Source: Linanthus parryae | Taxonomy: Eukaryota > Streptophyta > Magnoliopsida > Ericales > Polemoniaceae | NCBI GenBank assembly: GCA_023055425.1 | Contig: JALGPY010000001.1 | Span: 139,277,368 to 139,341,367 of the forward strand | Reading direction: 5' to 3' | DNA: 64,000 nucleotides | In this document: piece by piece, positions 42,540 through 52,532 of the stretch | How positions within the stretch are numbered: position 1 is the stretch's first letter | How the letters are laid out: every line of letters starts with the position of its first letter | Program-made: the position numbers and the translations under genes | The notes under the pieces: model-generated | Told to the model about the DNA's origin: nothing | What the model saw: only the letters and a program-made list of their open reading frames with translations | The model's database searches: none

Positions 42540-42725
42540 TCTTATGCTTCATTGTCACAAGATCCTAAAGATGTTACACAGTAGTATATCAGAAGTGAGA
42601 TCAGAAGTGAGGAACTCGACATGGGATGTCCTTTCCTGGTATATCTGAGGACTCCTTCTTTGGTGTCTATGTGGCATGTCAGGGAGATTTGGAAGCCACA
42701 ATTGTCATGTTGGACCAACTTGAGG
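42540..42725 (+). pseudogene. CID5/6-like CUE-domain exon, unit 1 second copy
   Basis: CTCTTATGCTTCATTGTCAC reads SYASLSQDPKDVTQ followed by a TAG stop. Later the frame resumes as MSFPGISED after a small indel, then FFGVYVACQGDLEATIVMLDQLE with a GT donor at 42725. The stop and indel make this copy broken, though the CUE core is still recognisable. Confidence 0.65.
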
Positions 42726-43237
42726 TAATCTTCCATCTTCCCCTTGGTTTTGGCGTGCTTGTCCCGAATGAGTTACGAAGCTATTGGATGTCTTGGTTTC
42801 TCATTCCTTGTCGGTTCCGGTTTTTATTTTGTCATGATGTCTAACACTGCCGGAACGATGATTAGGGCACCACACTGCATAGCTTTAGGTTTCATTAGAC
42901 CTGGCAAAATGGACTTTTACCCATTGGGCCAGCCCACACATACCCAGCTTATAAACAGGCTGAGTCATGACTATTTAATTAGGTATTAATGGACCCTCCC
43001 ATTTAAGTCCATCATATAGGTGGACTTTTTGGGTTTTGTCCAAGGACCCAATAAAACCCATCTAAACAGTGTATCATCAAAACTGAAAAACTTATTAAAC
43101 AAAACTGGGCTGATTCAAAGTTTGAAGCTAGTAGGTTTCAAACTAGAAAGTACCGTAATGATTTCCATACAGAAAACATATAATCGAATATATTTATTTA
43201 TACTTTTTTTTTCTTTCAAAACAACAACACCAACAAC

Positions 43238-43238
<1 letters not shown>

Positions 43239-43322
<84 letters not shown>
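43239..43322. repeat. (AAT)28 microsatellite
   Basis: About 28 uninterrupted AAT/TAA units preceded by CAA units and followed by A11. Confidence 0.95.
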
Positions 43323-43332
<10 letters not shown>

Positions 43333-43339
43333 CTGGTTA

Positions 43340-43735
43340 ATGAGAAATAGGTGAACAGGAAGGGGATGAGGACAGTGATGGTGACGAAGGCCATGGTCGC
43401 GGCGGCGATGGCGGACGAAGGCACTCCGCCGCCTATGAACGTCGTCGTTCCAACTCCACTGCTTCTTCTTTCTGACATCTCTCTGTTAATTTCGGGAAGA
43501 AATACAGCAATTGGCTGCCGGAATCCATGGAATCCGTGGTGGTGGTGGTTGTATCGACGGTGTGGCAGCTCACGGGTCCCGACGAGTCGACGGGGAACTA
43601 CTTCGTGTCAATCGGTGTGGCGGCAAACACCGGGAGTACGACTACGACGGCGGCGGCGGCAGAAGCACTACGTTGGTGGAAGCACGACGGGTGCGTGGTC
43701 GGCGATGGTGACGACGCCGTGCACTGCTAGTAAGA
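43340..43735. other. GC-rich, coding-like block in the MULE
   Basis: Several overlapping frames are open here. The minus strand gives MSERRSSGVGTTTFIGG then a hydrophobic segment (AAATMAFVTITVLIPFLF), like the start of a small membrane protein. The plus strand gives a VWQLTGPDESTGNYFVSIG segment with ACGACG-rich DNA. Composition contrasts sharply with the flanks. Likely captured host exon(s); product not recognised. Confidence 0.4.
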
Positions 43736-43960
43736 AATTTTGTTTTGCAGGAGATTGATGAGGCTTGAGGGAACGTGATATAACATTTTCAGGGCTATTT
43801 TGGTAATTTGAGTATGACTAGGTTAGAATGATGGACTTTCTCATTAAGGTTGTGATTGGGCTTTTGTTCAAACAAAAGTTGTCCAGATTAGGTTTAGTTG
43901 GGACTACCCACTAATAACCAGGCCCATAAGGTTTAGCCAAAAAAACCAAACAGAAGTATG

Positions 43961-43975
43961 AGTTTAATTAGGTAA
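43961..43975. other. LINE target site duplication, left copy
   Basis: AGTTTAATTAGGTAA, repeated perfectly at 48355-48369 right after the LINE poly(A). Confidence 0.9.
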
Positions 43976-44113
43976 GAGAAGGAGACTAGGTTGAAAGCCT
44001 TTGAAAGCAAAATAACGAAGTTCTTCGCTGAAGGTATGGCTGAAATTTTGTATAATCAAACATCTGAAAGGGTAGTGGTGGCTGACCCCGAACAGCCACA
44101 AGAACCATGTTAA
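43976..44113 (+). pseudogene. C-terminal tail of LINE ORF1
   Basis: 45 codons are open from the truncation point (EKETRLKAFESKITKFF ... PEQPQEPC) to TAA at 44111-44113. The stop overlaps the start of ORF2: ATG at 44107 and a second in-frame ATG at 44113 forming TAATG. No start codon remains, hence a fragment. Confidence 0.7.
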
Positions 44114-47100
44114 TGCTCAGTTGGAACTGTCAGGGGTTGGGGCGACTCCTGACAGTCCAGCAATTGAGAGGGTTAGCTCTAACCCATCGTCCTAGTCTCA
44201 TCTTTCTGATGGAGACTAAGAATAAAAGAACATATATGGAGAAAATCAGAAGAAAAATTAGATTTCCTTTCGCTACATATGTTGATCCAGAGGGTATTTC
44301 TGGTGGATTATGTTTGTGGTGGGTATGGGATATCCAGCTGGAAATTCAGATAGCCACAAAGAACTACATCCATGTCAAGATCAGGGAGCACAATGTGGAG
44401 GAATGGTGGACTTTTGTCTATATGGATACTAGAGAAAAAGAGAAGAAGAGAATCTGGAAGGAGTTACAAGCCTTAGGAAGAGATGTAACTGGAGCTTGGA
44501 GCTTAATTGGCGACTTCAACGATCTAAGTTCAACAAATGATAAACAAGGAGGCAACTTAGCAAAGTCTTGGAGGGTCAACAGATTCATGGTTAGGCTCAA
44601 TGAAATGGGGTTAATTGAGAAAGATTTCCAAGGCCCTGCCTATACATGGTGTAACCACAGAAGCCAGAACTTGGTAAAAGAAAGAATTGACAAAATGCTT
44701 CATAATGTCAATTGGGCTCTGCTCCACCCTAATGCCATCCTCACTCACGAATCTGACATAGGGTCAGATCATAGCCCACTGTTAGTTAACACTGAGAAGC
44801 AAGAGAACAACAAGAAAAGGATTTTCAGAATTGAGGAAGCTTGGTTAGCTCAAAAGGACTGCAAAGAAATTATAAGCAAAAGCTGGAAGGAAAGAGTGGC
44901 AGGTTCAAGAATGAGGAAAGTAGAGATGAAATTGAGGAATGTGAAACACAGCTTGAAAACTTGGAGGAAATTAAAATTTGGCAATTCTAAAGAAGAAATC
45001 AATAAGATCAAAGAGAGCCTCAGAAAGATACAAGATCAAGAAGTGGCTCACCATGATGAAGAGGAGAGAAGAAGACTTATTGCAAAGTTAGAAGAGTTGT
45101 GGGCAAGGGAGGAGAGTTATTGGCACCAAAGAGCTAGATCCAAATATCTCCAACTTGGAGATAAAAACACAAAATTCTTCCACACCTCTGTGATTCAGAG
45201 GAGACACAGGAATAGAGTGAAGAACCTGAAGAAACCAGATGGCACTTGGACCCAAAATGATGGAGAAATGATGAACTTGGTAATCCTCTTCTTCAAGAAT
45301 ATCTACATGGGAGAAAGGGACAACAATACATTAACCACTTTGAATAGTATTGAGACTTCTGTGACAGAGGAAGACAACAAAAGGCTGGTTAGTTATCCCA
45401 CAGAACTCGAGGTGAAAGAAGCAGTTTTCCAGTTAGGAAAGTGGAAGGCTCCAGGAACAGACGGATTTCAAGGGGGTTTCTACCAAGAGTGTTGGGAAGA
45501 TGTAAGTACTGACCTATCCAATGCAGTTAAAAGTTTCTTTGAAAATGGTTTTATTCTGAAAAGCTACAACCTGACCAGAATTGTGCTCCTCCCTAAAATA
45601 GCCCACCCAGAGCTCCCAAACCATTTCAGACCTATAGGACTTTGTAATTTCAGATACAAAGTCATATCTAAACTTCTTGCAAACAGATTGAAACCTCTCC
45701 TAACCAGATTGATCTCTCAAAACCAAACAGCTTTCGTTCCCCAGAGAAATATACATGATAATATCATGATTGCAAGTATCTTAATACATCATATTCAGCA
45801 AAGCAAGAGAAGTGATCCACAATACATTGTCCTAAAGCTCGACCTCCATAAAGCCTACGACATGCTAAATTGGACCTTCATCATTGAAGCTATGAGAAGA
45901 TGGGGTTTCTGCAACAAATGGTGTCAACTTATTGAGCAATGTGTTACTACTGTGAAATATAAACTGAGTCTAAATGGGAAGGATGTGGCTGATATTAACC
46001 CAAACAGGGGTCTCAGACAAGGAGATCCATTATCTCCATATCTCTTTGTGCTAGCTATGGAAGTCTTCACAAGAAACCTTGATGAAGCTGCTAGAAGAGG
46101 GGAACTACAAGGTTACTCTCTACCTAACAATGGTCCCACTGTTACAAGCTTATGTTTTGCCGATGATGTGTTAATCTTTCTAAAGATTGAGGAAAACTCT
46201 ATTCAAAACTTCAAAGAGATAATCTCCCTCTTTGGATCAGACTCGGGGCTGAGAATGAACAATAGTAAATCTGGTATGCTACTCTCTCCAAATATTAGCT
46301 CAGAACAAAAAGCCGAGATAGAGGAGGAGATGCAAATGCAGAGCCTTGAGGATGATGCAATTTACCTTGGTGTCCCTATGTTTTGGGGGAAGAATAGAAA
46401 GAAAGCTACAACTATTTTAACAGAAAGGATAATTCAGAAACTTAGTGGCTGGAAGAGCTTACTCCTGTCTAATGGAGGTAAAGAAGTGATGGTCAAAGCT
46501 ATAGCTCAAGCAATTCCAAGCTATCTGATGTCCTCCACTATTCTACCAGCCTATGTACACAAAGCCATTACTTCAGCTATAAGGAATTTTTGGTGGACTA
46601 ATAGCCCTACTGAGATGAAGATTAACTGGGTAGCTTGGGAGAAATTGGTCAAAAGTAAACAGGATGGAGGATTGGGCTTTAGAGACCTAAAATGTTTTAA
46701 CCATGCCCTTATTGCCAAACAGGGTTGGAGAATTGGCAACAATAGTGAACTTCTCCTCTCAAAGGTCCTGAAGTCTCTTTACTTCCCTAGATCTAACTTC
46801 TGGCAAGCAAAACACAAAAGTGGAGACAGTCTTATGTGGAAGAACCTAGTCAAAACAAGAACTATTTTGGAGGCTGACTCTCTATGGCTTATTGGTGAAG
46901 GTAATCAGATTAATGTCTTCAAAGATAGATGGTTGAAGGAAAAAGTGGTGCTAGAAGATCACTGCAAGCTAAATTCTATCCCTCAAGATTTGAAGGTGAG
47001 TGATCTGATAAACCAATATCTGAGATGCTGGAATGTGCAGTTGGTGAGTGACATGTTTGATGTCAAGACCACTCAACAAATTTTAGCTACAAATATCTCC

Positions 47101-48285
47101 TGGGGTGCAAATGAAGATAAAAGAATCTGGGAATGGACTTCCTCTGGGGAATACTCTGTAAAATCAGGCTACAAAACTGCGCTAAGAATCCAAGAAGCCA
47201 ATCAAACAGTGAGAAAGAAGGATTTGAAGGCCAGCTCAGCTAGCAAGGAGGTGCACACTGAATTCAAAGGTTTGTGGCAAATGTATCTACCTCCTAAGCT
47301 CAAACACTTTTGGTGGAGAGTAATTTCTAAAGCTCTTCCCACAAAACTGAATAGAGCTAAAAGAAGAAATGACAGAACTACTTCTTGTCCTATCTGCCTT
47401 CATGATATGGAGTCCACGGAACATGTTTTCTTTCAATGTAGATGGACTGAAGCAATTTGGTTTGCTACTGGGCTCCTTGACATTTCTAAACTGCAAGAAA
47501 TCACGTCTGTGGAAGGTTGGTTTCACACCATGTTTATATTGAAAAAGGAAGAGAAAATCCCTCAAGACTACCTTGAAAGAGTAATCTTTGTGTGTTGGGG
47601 CATATGGTCAGCTAGAAACAGATTCACCTTCAATGGGGAACCTCTCAACCCAACAGGGGTGATTGAAGAGGTTAGCAGCTGGAGAAATGTCTTTTTGAAG
47701 CTCCTGAAAAACAAGGAAGAAGTAAGAACAACCCCTCCTAATACCACCACAGCTTCTGAGAAATGCTGGGTACCTCCAAGCTTTGGGTGTCTAAAAGCTA
47801 ATGTTGATGCTTCATGGAATAAAGACACAAAATGTGTGACTATGGCTGGCATTATCAGAGACCATGAAGGGCACATAAAGGAGAAAATGGTGGCTAGAGG
47901 GATGGCTGACTCCCCTCTCAATGCAGAGTTAAATGCAATCAGATGGATCTGCAAGAGTCTCCCTAAAGACAGCAAGAATTTCTTAGTAGAGAATGACAAC
48001 CAAAAAGCAGTGTGGTTGGTGAAGAGGAAAAAGCCCCCTGACAAGTTTGAAAGAGGAATCATCCAAGACATATGGGATCTGGAGAATAGCAAGAAGTTCA
48101 AGGTGAATTGGATCCCAAGAACAGCAAATCAATGTGCAGATTGGTTAGCCAAGATTTTTGTTAGAATGCCAACTGTTATGGTAACTGATCAAACTGTTGT
48201 AGCTCAAATGAACTTGAGAGCTAGTGAGGAAATGATAGCTGTGTTAGGTATGGATAGGAGCTCCATCAATGATGATGGAGGCTAA
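44107..48285 (+). CDS. LINE ORF2: endonuclease, reverse transcriptase, RNase H
   Basis: 1392 residues. The endonuclease/exonuclease/phosphatase domain spans 1 to about 230, with WNCQGLG, FLMETK, GDFND and SDHSPL providing the conserved N, E, D/N and D-H residues. Reverse transcriptase spans about 450-760 (APGTDGFQGGFY, FRPIGLCN, RGLRQGDPLSPYLF, catalytic FADD near 686). A zf-RVT zinc-binding region lies at about 1055-1140 (KHFWWRVISKALPT, CPIC, EHVFFQC). A C-terminal RNase H of the plant RVT_3 type spans about 1230-1350 (NVDASWN, AELNAI, ENDNQ, ANQCADWLA). The product nicks target DNA and copies RNA by target-primed reverse transcription. Start chosen at the first ATG, overlapping the ORF1 stop. 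No lesions seen. Confidence 0.96.
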   Translation: MLMLSWNCQGLGRLLTVQQLRGLALTHRPSLIFLMETKNKRTYMEKIRRKIRFPFATYVDPEGISGGLCLWWVWDIQLEIQIATKNYIHVKIREHNVEEWWTFVYMDTREKEKKRIWKELQALGRDVTGAWSLIGDFNDLSSTNDKQGGNLAKSWRVNRFMVRLNEMGLIEKDFQGPAYTWCNHRSQNLVKERIDKMLHNVNWALLHPNAILTHESDIGSDHSPLLVNTEKQENNKKRIFRIEEAWLAQKDCKEIISKSWKERVAGSRMRKVEMKLRNVKHSLKTWRKLKFGNSKEEINKIKESLRKIQDQEVAHHDEEERRRLIAKLEELWAREESYWHQRARSKYLQLGDKNTKFFHTSVIQRRHRNRVKNLKKPDGTWTQNDGEMMNLVILFFKNIYMGERDNNTLTTLNSIETSVTEEDNKRLVSYPTELEVKEAVFQLGKWKAPGTDGFQGGFYQECWEDVSTDLSNAVKSFFENGFILKSYNLTRIVLLPKIAHPELPNHFRPIGLCNFRYKVISKLLANRLKPLLTRLISQNQTAFVPQRNIHDNIMIASILIHHIQQSKRSDPQYIVLKLDLHKAYDMLNWTFIIEAMRRWGFCNKWCQLIEQCVTTVKYKLSLNGKDVADINPNRGLRQGDPLSPYLFVLAMEVFTRNLDEAARRGELQGYSLPNNGPTVTSLCFADDVLIFLKIEENSIQNFKEIISLFGSDSGLRMNNSKSGMLLSPNISSEQKAEIEEEMQMQSLEDDAIYLGVPMFWGKNRKKATTILTERIIQKLSGWKSLLLSNGGKEVMVKAIAQAIPSYLMSSTILPAYVHKAITSAIRNFWWTNSPTEMKINWVAWEKLVKSKQDGGLGFRDLKCFNHALIAKQGWRIGNNSELLLSKVLKSLYFPRSNFWQAKHKSGDSLMWKNLVKTRTILEADSLWLIGEGNQINVFKDRWLKEKVVLEDHCKLNSIPQDLKVSDLINQYLRCWNVQLVSDMFDVKTTQQILATNISWGANEDKRIWEWTSSGEYSVKSGYKTALRIQEANQTVRKKDLKASSASKEVHTEFKGLWQMYLPPKLKHFWWRVISKALPTKLNRAKRRNDRTTSCPICLHDMESTEHVFFQCRWTEAIWFATGLLDISKLQEITSVEGWFHTMFILKKEEKIPQDYLERVIFVCWGIWSARNRFTFNGEPLNPTGVIEEVSSWRNVFLKLLKNKEEVRTTPPNTTTASEKCWVPPSFGCLKANVDASWNKDTKCVTMAGIIRDHEGHIKEKMVARGMADSPLNAELNAIRWICKSLPKDSKNFLVENDNQKAVWLVKRKKPPDKFERGIIQDIWDLENSKKFKVNWIPRTANQCADWLAKIFVRMPTVMVTDQTVVAQMNLRASEEMIAVLGMDRSSINDDGG

Positions 48286-48447
48286 GTTTGTTAACTTTCT
48301 GGTTGTAACGGTGGTTTTTGATGTTTAATATGATACCCTTTCGAACAAAAAAAAAGTTTAATTAGGTAATGCTCCAATTAAAACCAATTCATATAAACCC
48401 AACCCAAATCCGACTGACCCACCCATTTTGCCAAGTCTAGGTTTCAT

Positions 48448-49186
48448 GATACTGAAAGGTTTGGTGCTTTAACACATATTTTTCTTGCTTTGAAACATAC
48501 ATTTAGTCTGTTCTATATACAACTCGTGTTGGTTCTTGCAACACACCAACACTGTCTGGGTTCGTGCTTATTGGTATTTGATCAGTTATCTGTAGTGTTT
48601 TTTCCTGCTGTTCATTTTACATATTCCTTCTATCCCTCAAAAAATGTTGACGAAATGTTGACTTTTCTATTTGTGGATGTATGAATCTGTTTGCCCACGT
48701 GTCATCTTATCAAGGATGAAAAAAAGTATATAATGAGGTTAATTGAAAAGCGAGCATCTGGAATATAGAAAACCTCTTACTCCGTCCGTCCCTTTCCCTT
48801 TTAAACTTCAACTTTTAAGGAAATATGTAAACAGATCACCTTTTGCATATTGTTGTTTCACCATCAGTATTTTTTGCAGTTTCTGTCGAGAATTCAGAGG
48901 AATCTTTGTGTATCGTTTTGCATATCGGACCATTACTTAGTGTGGAGGGATAGTGAGTTTATCATAATAGCCATCTGCTTCATGGACCACACCATGCTTT
49001 TACTGTCATGTGATCTTTTGGCGGCGTAGTCATGGAAACATTACAGTTAACAACGCATACTCCTCTGCCTTGAAATTACTAGTCACTCTGATGTTGGATG
49101 TTAATTGCTTAATCCTTCCTTCTCATAGTTGACATTTCTTTGTCCATGGTGTATACTGATATTGATTTTTGTTTTCACCTCTCTAG
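48448..49186. other. Duplicated intron-like sequence of the second CID-like copy
   Basis: Continues unit 1 after the MULE and matches 63120-63890 of unit 2. Nothing coding recognised. Confidence 0.5.
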
Positions 49187-49290
49187 AGGATGATTTCTCA
49201 GAAAGTCATATGGCAGAAGAAACTCTCAGCACAACTCACGTGTCAGAATCGGGGATCTGGAAGCGGTTGGTTGCTCATCTGGGAAGCTAG
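49187..49290 (+). pseudogene. C-terminal exon of a CID-like gene
   Basis: After an acceptor CTCTCTAG the frame reads DDFSESHMAEETLST then THVSESGIWKRLVAHL and a TAG stop. The VSESG-then-Gly/Ser pattern recalls the C-terminus of CID5/6-type proteins (compare the alternative frame SGSGW). The unit 2 copy has a TAA after nine codons. Assignment is by weak similarity and position only. Confidence 0.4.
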
Positions 49291-49520
49291 TGTTTTGGCA
49301 ATCTAGTTCTTCTCATGCTTCTCCAAATCAAATCTCTCGCCTAGTAACTGAATTTGCTGCTTTCTTACTCCCAATCTTCTTCAGGGTTTTTATTATGCGA
49401 TATCCAAGTGTGAAGTTTGAAATACTATCCTCCTATTCTCATTTGTTGTTGGAGTGCATACAGCTCTTTGTACAGCTTTCTACTGCATTAAAGTCATTCT
49501 GGTTTGGCGAAGAAGGTTGA

Positions 49521-49589
49521 CTATACATAACCTATATGGTATGCCACTTGTTCAAGAACCCAGCACTATACATAACCTATATGGTATGC
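49521..49589 (+). repeat. Two direct copies of a 25-bp sequence
   Basis: ACTATACATAACCTATATGG followed by TATGC occurs at about 49521 and 49564, 43 bp apart, a small tandem duplication near the unit 1 end. Confidence 0.8.
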
Positions 49590-49749
49590 ACATTGTTTGT
49601 GAGTTAAATGAATTTTGTAAACTGTTTTATATGTAGAATATGTGTACTATTATTCATATGTAACTCGAATGATTTGGCTGAAGATAGTGAAATTTCATTC
49701 TCAATGCTCTCTTCTTCGTAGATGTATTCTGACTTGGTGGTCTAGATTA

Positions 49750-50900
49750 ATATAATTGTTATAACGTAGAGTATCTAGCAAGAACGATGAACAAATAATT
49801 TAAGAACGAAGACGGAGAAGACGGAATCAACATGGTTCGCTAACTATATTGTTAGCCACCTTCGTGCAGAGAACCTGATTACAACCAACATGATATAGGC
49901 ATGAGGAAATATTTCCTCATGCCCTGAAGCTATATAGGCATAAGGAAATATTCCTTGCAGCCTAAGTCAACCGAAAAAACCAAACCCTAGCCTGCTCGTG
50001 CGAACAAGCTTCTGTTCGTGCAAGCAGAGCTCAATTTGATTTCGAAATACCGAGAGGCTAGAGCCACTTTTTGCCCCGCCATTACCAGAAAAAAAATGAA
50101 GAAACGTACACATTTCTTAAGCATATTTCTTGGATCTTCACAATTAAATTTGAGAATTCAATCTGTACCATGGCAGAGAGAGTTACCTTGATTCTGGTTG
50201 TGGCGGTTTTCACCATTTGTTATTTGTATGATTGTCACAACAGACGAATTTCCCACCTCAACCATCTTCTCATTACCTGTATTCGAACGAGGATGAGTTT
50301 TGGAATTGGAAACCATCTCTTCCAATTGAAGGTGTCTTATGGAATTTTTCTCATTCATCCATTGCTTTCATTGACTCCATCATCTGAGTCTGAGTGGCCA
50401 TCATCTGCTCCTTTGAGCCAACTAGCTGAGCTACATCCACTTCAATATCCTTCAAACGAGCATCTTTGTCGTTTCGCAACATTTCAACTTCAGGGGAAGG
50501 CCGAGATGTCACCGAACTTGGCTCTGGTATCAATTTATCAGGTTTCAGATCCTGACTCATACCTGCCGGTAGTCCAATCTCCGGTGAAATTAGGGTTTCG
50601 CAGTCTTACCAGACGATCGAAGAGAGGAGAGATGAGAGAGGAATCAAATCGAAGTTTACTTAAGATAAGATTGCGTTTTATTCTTGTGCTAACTTATAGA
50701 CGTTGCTGCACACGTAAAGAAATGAGGCACGCAAACCATACAATGATTGGGGTAAAATGGTAAAAAAAGAATTTACGGCTATACCATCGTTTCATTTAAC
50801 CCTATGTTTACTTGGACACGTCACCACAAATATTGTCGTCCCACTAAAGATTCAAACTACCATTACTAACGTTACTATTGATCTAACGGTAATTGCTCTT
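49750..50900 (-). mobile_element. LTR-retrotransposon remnants
   Basis: On the minus strand a degenerate primer-binding sequence TTGATACCAGAGCC (standard TTGGTATCAGAGCC) lies at about 50515-50530. It is preceded by LTR-like sequence and followed by a gag-like coiled-coil frame (SPEVEMLRNDKDARL, VAQLVGSKEQMMATQTQ) to about 50351. The 49750-50060 part has repeated AGGAAATATTxCxT blocks and looks like part of a second element or LTR. No pol and no paired LTRs. Confidence 0.45.
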
Positions 50901-51169
50901 TCAAAATCACTGTCCCTTTAATCATTGAGTTACTGTTCATTCAGTCACTCGTATTATTCTGATGCTTAATTCCTGAATCCTTCTCTTGATAATGTTTAAC
51001 GTCAACTTTGCTTATAATGCTTAGAATTTCTTGCATAAAATAGTTACTGGGACCCTAAAAACAGTGTCCAAATTGATCTTTGACCTAAGTGAGCATGTCC
51101 GAGGTCGAGAAGGTCACAAAAGAGTTAAAATAAAGTGTATGAGTGTACGTTACAATATTGGGGTAGGAT

Positions 51170-51365
51170 CGCGATTATAAATTAGTAGTCCTGTAAAGCT
51201 CACGCCGCATAGCGATTATCGAAATGCTTAAGCCTAAAACCCACACAAGTGTTAGAGAGAGAGAGGAAGTACGAGGCGTAAGTCGATTTCAATCGGAGAC
51301 GAGATCGATGCGTTGCAGCTAGGGTTTCAGAGATTCCGATCTTATGCCGTTTGAATTTCACGTGA
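51170..51365 (+). promoter_or_regulatory. Candidate promoter and 5' leader of the unit 2 CID-like locus
   Basis: TTATAAATTAG at 51175-51185 is TATA-like. About 65-75 bp downstream begins a leader-type sequence with GAGAGAGAGAG and TAGGGTTTCAGAGATTCC, ending at a donor-like TTCAC|GTGAGC near 51363. A weaker counterpart lies at about 62160-62230. Inferred from motifs only. Confidence 0.35.
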
Positions 51366-52329
51366 GCATGAAATCAACTATCGTTTCCACTGTTTTTATG
51401 ACTTTGCACTTCTAGTTCTGTAGTTCGACCAGTAGTTTGATTGTTTTATGATGTAGATTAATTAATGTGCAAATTGTGGTGATTTTTCATGATTTTTTCA
51501 TATATAGAGAAGATAGGGTTTGTTAATACTGATATATGTGATCAAAGCTATTTTTATTCAAATCTGCTGTTTTGGCCATTGCTTTTGTTACCATTGAGTT
51601 GTAGATGCATGAATAACAGAGATTCTGTTACATTCATCCACGTGAGATTGTCCATAATATGCTTGGTAAATAGGACCTTAAATTTGCTGAAACATGACAA
51701 TGGTCAATGTGAGATGTGTTTAATTGATGAAACCAGATAAATGTTCATTTTTGTTCGATTCTGACTATTAGGCGCTTGAAACATAGCATGTGAGTATATT
51801 CACAGAAAACCTAAGTGATAGAATGGTTTATTGCGGTAATTGTGGTTATGCTTCTAGCTGACTGATTGAACCGGTCGACTAGGAAGACTTAATAATACTC
51901 TTTCATAATAGTGATTATCTTCTTTAAGACATGATGCAGCCATTGAGGTTGGGGAAACAATGACGTAATGCTGTCTTCATTTGGAATACATTGATTTCTT
52001 TGTCTAGCCGAATTTCATAACCATATGTTAGATGAACTATGCATGAATCACATCGAACGACCATTGATAAAAGAAAGCATTTTTAACATTGAAAAGATCG
52101 AGGCTTTTATTGCAAATTTCGTAACCTTACCGCTGTCTTTCTGTTTGACTGTCTTTTACTAGCGCTCTTTGTCCGCTGACCTGAGATAATGAAAAACGGA
52201 ACATCTACCTTATATCCACACGCATTGCCCTGTATACCACTCTCAAGAAAAGAAGCAGCTGATGTGAATTAAGACTACACGTTAACTACAAAAGATCACA
52301 AGAGCAGTGATGAGTATCTTTTTTCGAAG
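51366..52329. other. Intron-like sequence upstream of the unit 2 CUE exon
   Basis: From 51738 it matches 33280-33895 of unit 1. A TTTGACTGTCTTTTACTAGCG block (in two parts) is shared by all four CID-like copies. No coding sequence seen. Confidence 0.5.
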
Positions 52330-52532
52330 GAGGATATAGCACAGTAGCACTGTCCATATCTCTTATGAATCATCAGCAGAAGATCCGAAAGACGTCGCCA
52401 AACAGTATATTGGATGTGAGGAATTTGACATGGATTTAGCGTATCTTCAGGTGTCATTTCCTGGTTTATCTGAGGACTTCATCTTTGGTGTCTATGGGGC
52501 ATGTCAGGGAGATTTGGGAGCCACAATTGAGG
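52330..52532 (+). pseudogene. CID5/6-like CUE-domain exon, unit 2 first copy
   Basis: SAEDPKDVAKQYIG, FDMDLAYLQVSFPGLSED and FGVYGACQGDLGATIE lead straight into a GTAAAC donor. Compared with unit 1 the last seven residues of the CUE helix (DMLNLLE region) are deleted, and V is replaced by G in VYVACQG. The loss removes the final CUE helix, so this copy is probably non-functional. Confidence 0.6.

Larger units (their letters stand above)
43976..48354 (+). mobile_element. L1-type LINE, 5'-truncated, intact ORF2
   Basis: 4,379 bp bounded by a perfect 15-bp target duplication and ending in A9 after a short 3' UTR. The 5' end starts inside the last codons of ORF1, so most of ORF1 and the promoter are missing: the insertion was 5'-truncated. 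ORF2 is completely open with all expected catalytic motifs. The intact frame and perfect duplication point to a recent insertion, into the MULE. Confidence 0.93.
42896..48438. mobile_element. MULE-like element carrying gene-like DNA, interrupted by a LINE
   Basis: The ends AGACCTGGCAAAATGG (42897) and CCATTTTGCCAAGTCT (48423-48438) are inverted repeats with one mismatch. A 9-bp target duplication AGGTTTCAT is at 42887-42895 and 48439-48447. Units at 34288 and 52750 show the uninterrupted site (AGGCTTCATGATACT). Without the LINE the element is about 1.15 kb and holds a long AAT microsatellite and a GC-rich, coding-like block but no transposase. The 9-bp duplication fits Mutator-like elements. 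Confidence 0.85.
33280..51150. repeat. Tandem segmental duplication, unit 1
   Basis: Sequence from about 33280 recurs from about 51738 in the same order and orientation: CID-like upstream sequence, CUE exon, downstream intron-like sequence (35700-36990 versus 52930-54260), SPOC/TFIIS palindrome (37370-40950 versus 56380-59945), MITE, second CID-like copy (42400-49310 versus 60860-63990). The period is about 18.4 kb, inflated or reduced by unit-specific insertions. Identity is high by eye, above 90% in many stretches. Confidence 0.88.

Noticed and set aside
43194..43478. Poly-tyrosine / poly-isoleucine ORFs
   Set aside because: Translation of the (AAT)28 microsatellite; only the short non-repeat end looks coding-like.
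50071..50763. 230-codon plus-strand ORF
   Set aside because: It runs antisense to a gag-like/primer-binding-site remnant and its sequence has no coherent domain.
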